A stretch of 10,126 nucleotides of DNA from Prevotella sp. UBA1395 (GTDB taxonomy: Bacteria > Bacteroidota > Bacteroidia > Bacteroidales > Bacteroidaceae): positions 1 through 10,126 of the forward strand of contig DBQL01000225.1 in assembly GCA_002305235.1 (NCBI GenBank), written 5' to 3'. Both the position numbers and the translations under genes were made by a program. Below the pieces are notes generated by a model, which did no database searches, was not told the DNA's origin, and was given only the letters and a program-made list of their open reading frames with translations. Below, piece by piece: positions 8,224-10,126 of the stretch; positions within the stretch are counted from its first letter, which is position 1; each line of letters begins with the position of its first letter.

Positions 8224-8617
8224 TCTCACACGACGTCATGGGATATGCGGGAAAAGGCTGCCTACCGGCCCTCCGCCCATGCTCGTCTGTCGTGCGAGAA
8301 CCGTTACTTCAAATCTTCATGCCCGAATGGAAATGATAAATATCATCACTATTAATGCCTTGTGCGCCATCGCGCTACCGCCTGTCCTTACTGCGGTGTC
8401 CTTGTCGGGAGACCGTGTAAGGAGTGGGTGTGGGGCGACATGGCAGAGCAACCTATTTGGGAAAGCATAAGAATTAGGTTTTATTTTGTAAGCTGAAGGG
8501 TACGACCTACTGCGAAGTTGGGCTTACCCGAGTGCAGTTTTCTGCACTACATATCTACCAAATAATAGTCGTTCATTCCTGATTCCGTTCGTAGAATCAT
8601 CGGAATTCTGACGTATG
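8224..8617 (+). other. 394-nt gap with no convincing gene; structured 3' UTR or small RNA region
   Basis: No rho-independent terminator follows the lipoprotein stop directly; the first good one is at 8618-8649, so the operon may have a long 3' UTR. Short frames, such as a 45-codon frame at 8333-8470, have no recognisable product. Possible stems are ACCGC (8377-8381) with GCGGT (8393-8397), TCCTTAC (8385-8391) with GTAAGGA (8417-8423), and ATTCCG (8582-8587) with CGGAAT (8601-8606). A promoter-like pair, TTTG (8456-8459) then TATTTTG (8482-8488), could start a separate transcript near 8495. Confidence 0.5.
8531..8548 (+). other. Perfect 7-bp hairpin with TTTT loop
   Basis: AGTGCAG (8531-8537) and CTGCACT (8542-8548) are perfectly complementary around a four-T loop. 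No T-run follows, so it is not a terminator. It sits in the middle of the proposed 8495-8650 transcript, between a possible GTAAGC/GCTTAC pairing (8488-8493 with 8522-8527) and the terminator hairpin. Confidence 0.55.
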
Positions 8618-8649
8618 AGGCGTATCGCTGTGAAGCGGTGCGCCTTTTT
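8618..8649 (+). terminator. Rho-independent terminator with GNRA tetraloop
   Basis: The arms at 8618-8629 and 8634-8645 form a 12-pair stem containing two G-U wobbles and closed by a GTGA loop (a GNRA-type tetraloop in RNA). Five T follow at 8645-8649. It is the first strong terminator downstream of the susCD operon, 395 nt after the last stop, and ends either that operon or a small RNA made from the gap. Confidence 0.75.
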
Positions 8650-8682
8650 CAGTATGCCGTTTGGTGGCAAGGATACCTCCCC

Positions 8683-8746
8683 GGCTTGGCCGCTCGTCTC
8701 TTATTGCTCGCCGTGGTGTTCCCGGTGGCTTGGCCGCTCGTCTCTT
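8683..8746. repeat. 20-bp perfect direct repeat
   Basis: GGCTTGGCCGCTCGTCTCTT occurs at 8683-8702 and again at 8727-8746, 44 bp apart. The second copy runs into a nine-T tract. Both copies are preceded within a few bases by CCCGG. Neither copy is self-complementary, so the function is unknown; it may reflect a local duplication. Confidence 0.9.
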
Positions 8747-8798
8747 TTTTTTTGGAAATCCTTCTTTCTTTTTCGTGTCCATTCGCTTCGGTTTGGTG

Positions 8799-8819
8799 GC
8801 GGGAAACTCGGTTTCCCGC
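8799..8819. repeat. Perfect 9-bp inverted repeat with 3-nt loop
   Basis: GCGGGAAAC (8799-8807) and GTTTCCCGC (8811-8819) form a perfect 9-bp stem with a TCG loop. It is followed on the plus strand by a pyrimidine stretch but no clean T-run, and on the minus strand by CCACC. It looks structural; its role is unknown. Confidence 0.7.
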
Positions 8820-8886
8820 TCTTCCGAAATATTGACACCCCTGCGCTGTCTTCTCCCTCTTTTTTCGTGCATCATCCCATCGCTTC

Positions 8887-8971
8887 GCGAAAGCTATCTT
8901 TTCGCGTTGCGATAAGATAGCTTTCACGAGACGAAACGATAGCTTTCACGACGCGAAACGATAGCTTTCGC
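8887..8971. repeat. Array of GATAGCTTTC at 22-bp period with an opposing inverted copy
   Basis: GATAGCTTTC lies at 8916-8925, 8938-8947 and 8960-8969, with a period of exactly 22 bp. The first two full 22-bp units differ at only two positions; the third decays after the core. The reverse complement GAAAGCTATC lies at 8889-8898. Arms 8889-8900 and 8914-8925 form a 12-bp perfect stem continued, after a T-T mismatch, by TCGC-GTT-GCGA. The outer pair GCGAAAGCTATC (8887-8898) and GATAGCTTTCGC (8960-8971) is also perfect, so alternative hairpins are possible. It may be a genome-wide intergenic repeat or a multi-site operator. Confidence 0.8.
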
Positions 8972-9051
8972 AAAAACATACTCCCCGGCTTCCTTATTGT
9001 CTTTATATTATCCTGAAAACCAAAAGATTATGATTCCTGTGCGTATATGAG

Positions 9052-9088
9052 AAAACGGGTGGGCCGCCCGTAAGGCATGCCCACCCGT
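9052..9088 (-). terminator. Rho-independent terminator of the GH43 gene
   Basis: The arms at 9055-9064 (ACGGGTGGGC) and 9079-9088 (GCCCACCCGT) are perfectly complementary over 10 bp, with a 14-nt loop that can hold an internal GCC/GGC pairing. Read on the minus strand, the stem runs into TTTT (9055-9052). It lies about 80 nt past the GH43 stop and points in the right direction. On the plus strand no T-run follows. Confidence 0.65.
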
Positions 9089-9146
9089 CTGCCATTGTGA
9101 GATGGTGTTTTCAGATGAAAAATCTTGCGTTTTTATCCGTTTCTCG

Positions 9147-9164
9147 TGCCTTGTGCACAAGGCA
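9147..9164. repeat. 18-bp perfect palindrome just after the GH43 stop
   Basis: TGCCTTGTGCACAAGGCA is a perfect palindrome with no spacer, ending 4 bp before the GH43 stop codon (9169-9171, minus strand). A spacer-less palindrome is a typical shape for a homodimeric protein site. In RNA it could form a hairpin protecting the GH43 transcript's 3' region, upstream of the terminator at 9052-9088. Its role is unknown. Confidence 0.7.
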
Positions 9165-9168
9165 TCGG

Positions 9169-10126
9169 TCATTCGAGCACAGGCCATTCGTCCACCCATC
9201 GCACGCGTTTCTGGATAAGCACCGACTGTCCGTCCAAGGCCATCGCATAGCCGTGGCAGACAAAGAGGTCGCCATCGGCGAAATGATAGGTTGCGCTGTG
9301 TCCCGCCGCTTCATACTCCCGCTTGTCGCCTTCGATCACCGGTTTGCCGCCACCGGCATACATCGCTATGCCCTCGTGGTCGTAATAAGGCCCGTCTATC
9401 TGCTTGCTGCGCCCCACGACAACACGGTATGTACTCTTCATGCCTTGGCAGCAGTAGTCCCAACTCACGAAGAGGTAATAGTAATCGCCATGCCGCAGGA
9501 TGAACGGAGCTTCTATGGCGTTGGCCCCCGCATATTTCGACGTGGGGTTCACAATGTCTTGTGGCGCGTTCTTGTAATATCTGCGGGCGATGGTCTTCGG
9601 AAATCCCGCCAGTCGAAGCGTCTGCCGCCCGTCTGCCGTGGTGGTCGCGGCGAGGGGCGCCATCTGTATGCCGTCCCAGAAAGAACCCCACGAAAGCCAC
9701 AGGTTGCCCTGTGCGTCTTCGCAGAAGTTGGCGTCTATGGCGTTCCAGTTGTCGCGTCGTCCCTTGCTCGCCACGATACATCCGAGGTCTTGCCAGTCGC
9801 CTTTGGCGAGCGAAGAGCACGAGAGCAGTCCGATGGCCGAGGTGTTCTTGCCAAACGTGGAGCAACTGTAAGCCATCCACCAGCGCCCTCTCCATTTGAT
9901 GATGTCGGGTGCCCATATATGGTTCCTGAATCCCGGCACACTGTCGCGGGTCCATTGCGGGATGCTGTCCAGCACACCTCGGCGACGCACGGTCCATGTG
10001 TGGCGGTCGGCAGATGTGGCGTGTCCGATGTTTATGCCGGTGTAATATGCGTGGTATGTGCCGTCTTCGTAAGCCATCACGGGGTCGTGTACGAACAGCG
10101 TGTCAGTGGTAAACACCTCCGGCCGC
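9169..10126 (-). CDS. GH43 endo-alpha-1,5-L-arabinanase (N-terminus beyond window)
   Basis: The minus-strand frame is open to the window edge, so the start and any signal peptide lie outside. A GTG at 10116-10114 is in frame but is probably internal, as residues R-P-E precede it in frame. Counting from that GTG, 315 residues cover essentially the whole five-bladed propeller catalytic domain. The GH43 triad is visible: Asp11 in FVHDP (base), Asp128 in NAIDA (pKa modulator) and Glu202 in AIEAPF (acid). Strong endo-arabinanase signatures are HIWAPDI, STFGKNTSAIGL, WLSWGSFWDGIQM, YYYLFVSWDYCCQGMKSTY, VVVGRS and GGG; His273 in AGHSA fits the family's metal-site histidine. The product is predicted to cleave internal alpha-1,5 bonds of arabinan, at the surface or in the periplasm. 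The gene faces the susC operon and has its own terminator; its promoter is out of view. Subfamily and exact linkage preference are not determined here. Confidence 0.9.
   Translation of the reverse strand, partial: RPEVFTTDTLFVHDPVMAYEDGTYHAYYTGINIGHATSADRHTWTVRRRGVLDSIPQWTRDSVPGFRNHIWAPDIIKWRGRWWMAYSCSTFGKNTSAIGLLSCSSLAKGDWQDLGCIVASKGRRDNWNAIDANFCEDAQGNLWLSWGSFWDGIQMAPLAATTTADGRQTLRLAGFPKTIARRYYKNAPQDIVNPTSKYAGANAIEAPFILRHGDYYYLFVSWDYCCQGMKSTYRVVVGRSKQIDGPYYDHEGIAMYAGGGKPVIEGDKREYEAAGHSATYHFADGDLFVCHGYAMALDGQSVLIQKRVRWVDEWPVLE

Larger units (their letters stand above)
8650..9050. other. Repeat-rich intergenic region without a convincing gene
   Basis: This stretch is pyrimidine-rich on the plus strand between about 8740 and 8860. 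The frames found there give skewed Lys/Arg-rich or Phe/Ser/Arg-rich products with no recognisable domain. It contains the 20-bp direct repeat, the 9-bp hairpin and the 22-bp-phased array listed separately. Near-identical sequences ATACCTCCCCGGCTT (8673-8687) and ATACTCCCCGGCTT (8978-8991) bracket most of it. Confidence 0.55.

Noticed and set aside
8333..8470. A 45-codon frame with a hydrophobic start (MINIITINALCAIALPP)
   Set aside because: The hydrophobic stretch is broken by prolines, no start signal or family match is seen, and the frame is merely the tail of one that overlaps the lipoprotein gene's 3' end. It is kept only as a mention in the gap entry.
8490..8650. Known housekeeping RNA such as 6S, SRP RNA or tmRNA
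   Set aside because: There is no terminal closing helix, no SRP GGAA-type domain and no tmRNA tag or tRNA-like end. The segment ends in an independent terminator hairpin.
8597..8927. Several overlapping short frames on both strands between the two transcription units
   Set aside because: They come from pyrimidine-rich, repeat-rich DNA and give Lys/Arg-rich or Phe/Ser/Arg-rich products without domains; they overlap each other and the terminator.
8887..8971. CRISPR array
   Set aside because: The period is 22 bp with nearly the whole unit repeated, so there are no spacers; there are only three units, one copy is inverted, and no cas gene is present.
10114..10116. GTG as the true start of the GH43 gene
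   Set aside because: The frame stays open upstream to the window edge (R-P-E), and a start here would leave no signal peptide and only ten residues before the catalytic Asp. Truncation by the window is more likely.

Overview
The window reads as part of a glycan-foraging locus (polysaccharide utilization locus, PUL) from a Bacteroidota genome, most likely Prevotella or a close relative. The evidence is a SusC/SusD pair, lipoproteins with Bacteroidota-style lipoboxes, A-rich start regions without Shine-Dalgarno motifs, a TAnnTTTG(C)-type -7 promoter element, and a propeller/Y_Y_Y sensor regulator. Base composition is roughly half GC in the genes. The species cannot be fixed from the sequence.

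Layout: 1-1020 (+) is the 3' end of a membrane-spanning regulator: the end of a periplasmic beta-propeller, a Y_Y_Y domain, one membrane helix and an AraC-type DNA-binding domain, with no histidine kinase or receiver domain between them. 1021-1307 is a regulatory gap with a T-tract, a pair of 21-bp-phased direct repeats, a -7 element and a leader of about 210 nt with repeats and possible stems. 1308-8223 (+) is a three-gene operon: SusC-type TonB-dependent transporter, SusD-type glycan-binding lipoprotein, and a 604-residue surface lipoprotein with two related beta-sandwich-like modules flanking two Ig-like segments. 8224-9168 has no convincing protein gene but is rich in structure: a 7-bp hairpin, a good rho-independent terminator with a GNRA loop, a 20-bp direct repeat, a 9-bp hairpin, a 22-bp-periodic repeat array with an inverted copy, a minus-strand terminator and an 18-bp perfect palindrome. 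9169-10126 (-) is a GH43 endo-arabinanase-like enzyme, its N-terminus cut off by the window edge.

Proposed joint function: the GH43 enzyme cuts alpha-1,5-arabinan, the lipoprotein and SusD capture the chains at the surface, SusC imports the oligosaccharides, and the regulator senses a product in the periplasm and activates the susC promoter directly. Arabinan as substrate rests on the enzyme alone. The novel-looking parts are the kinase-less regulator matched to a candidate AraC-style operator, the duplicated architecture of the third lipoprotein, and the repeat-rich convergent intergenic region.
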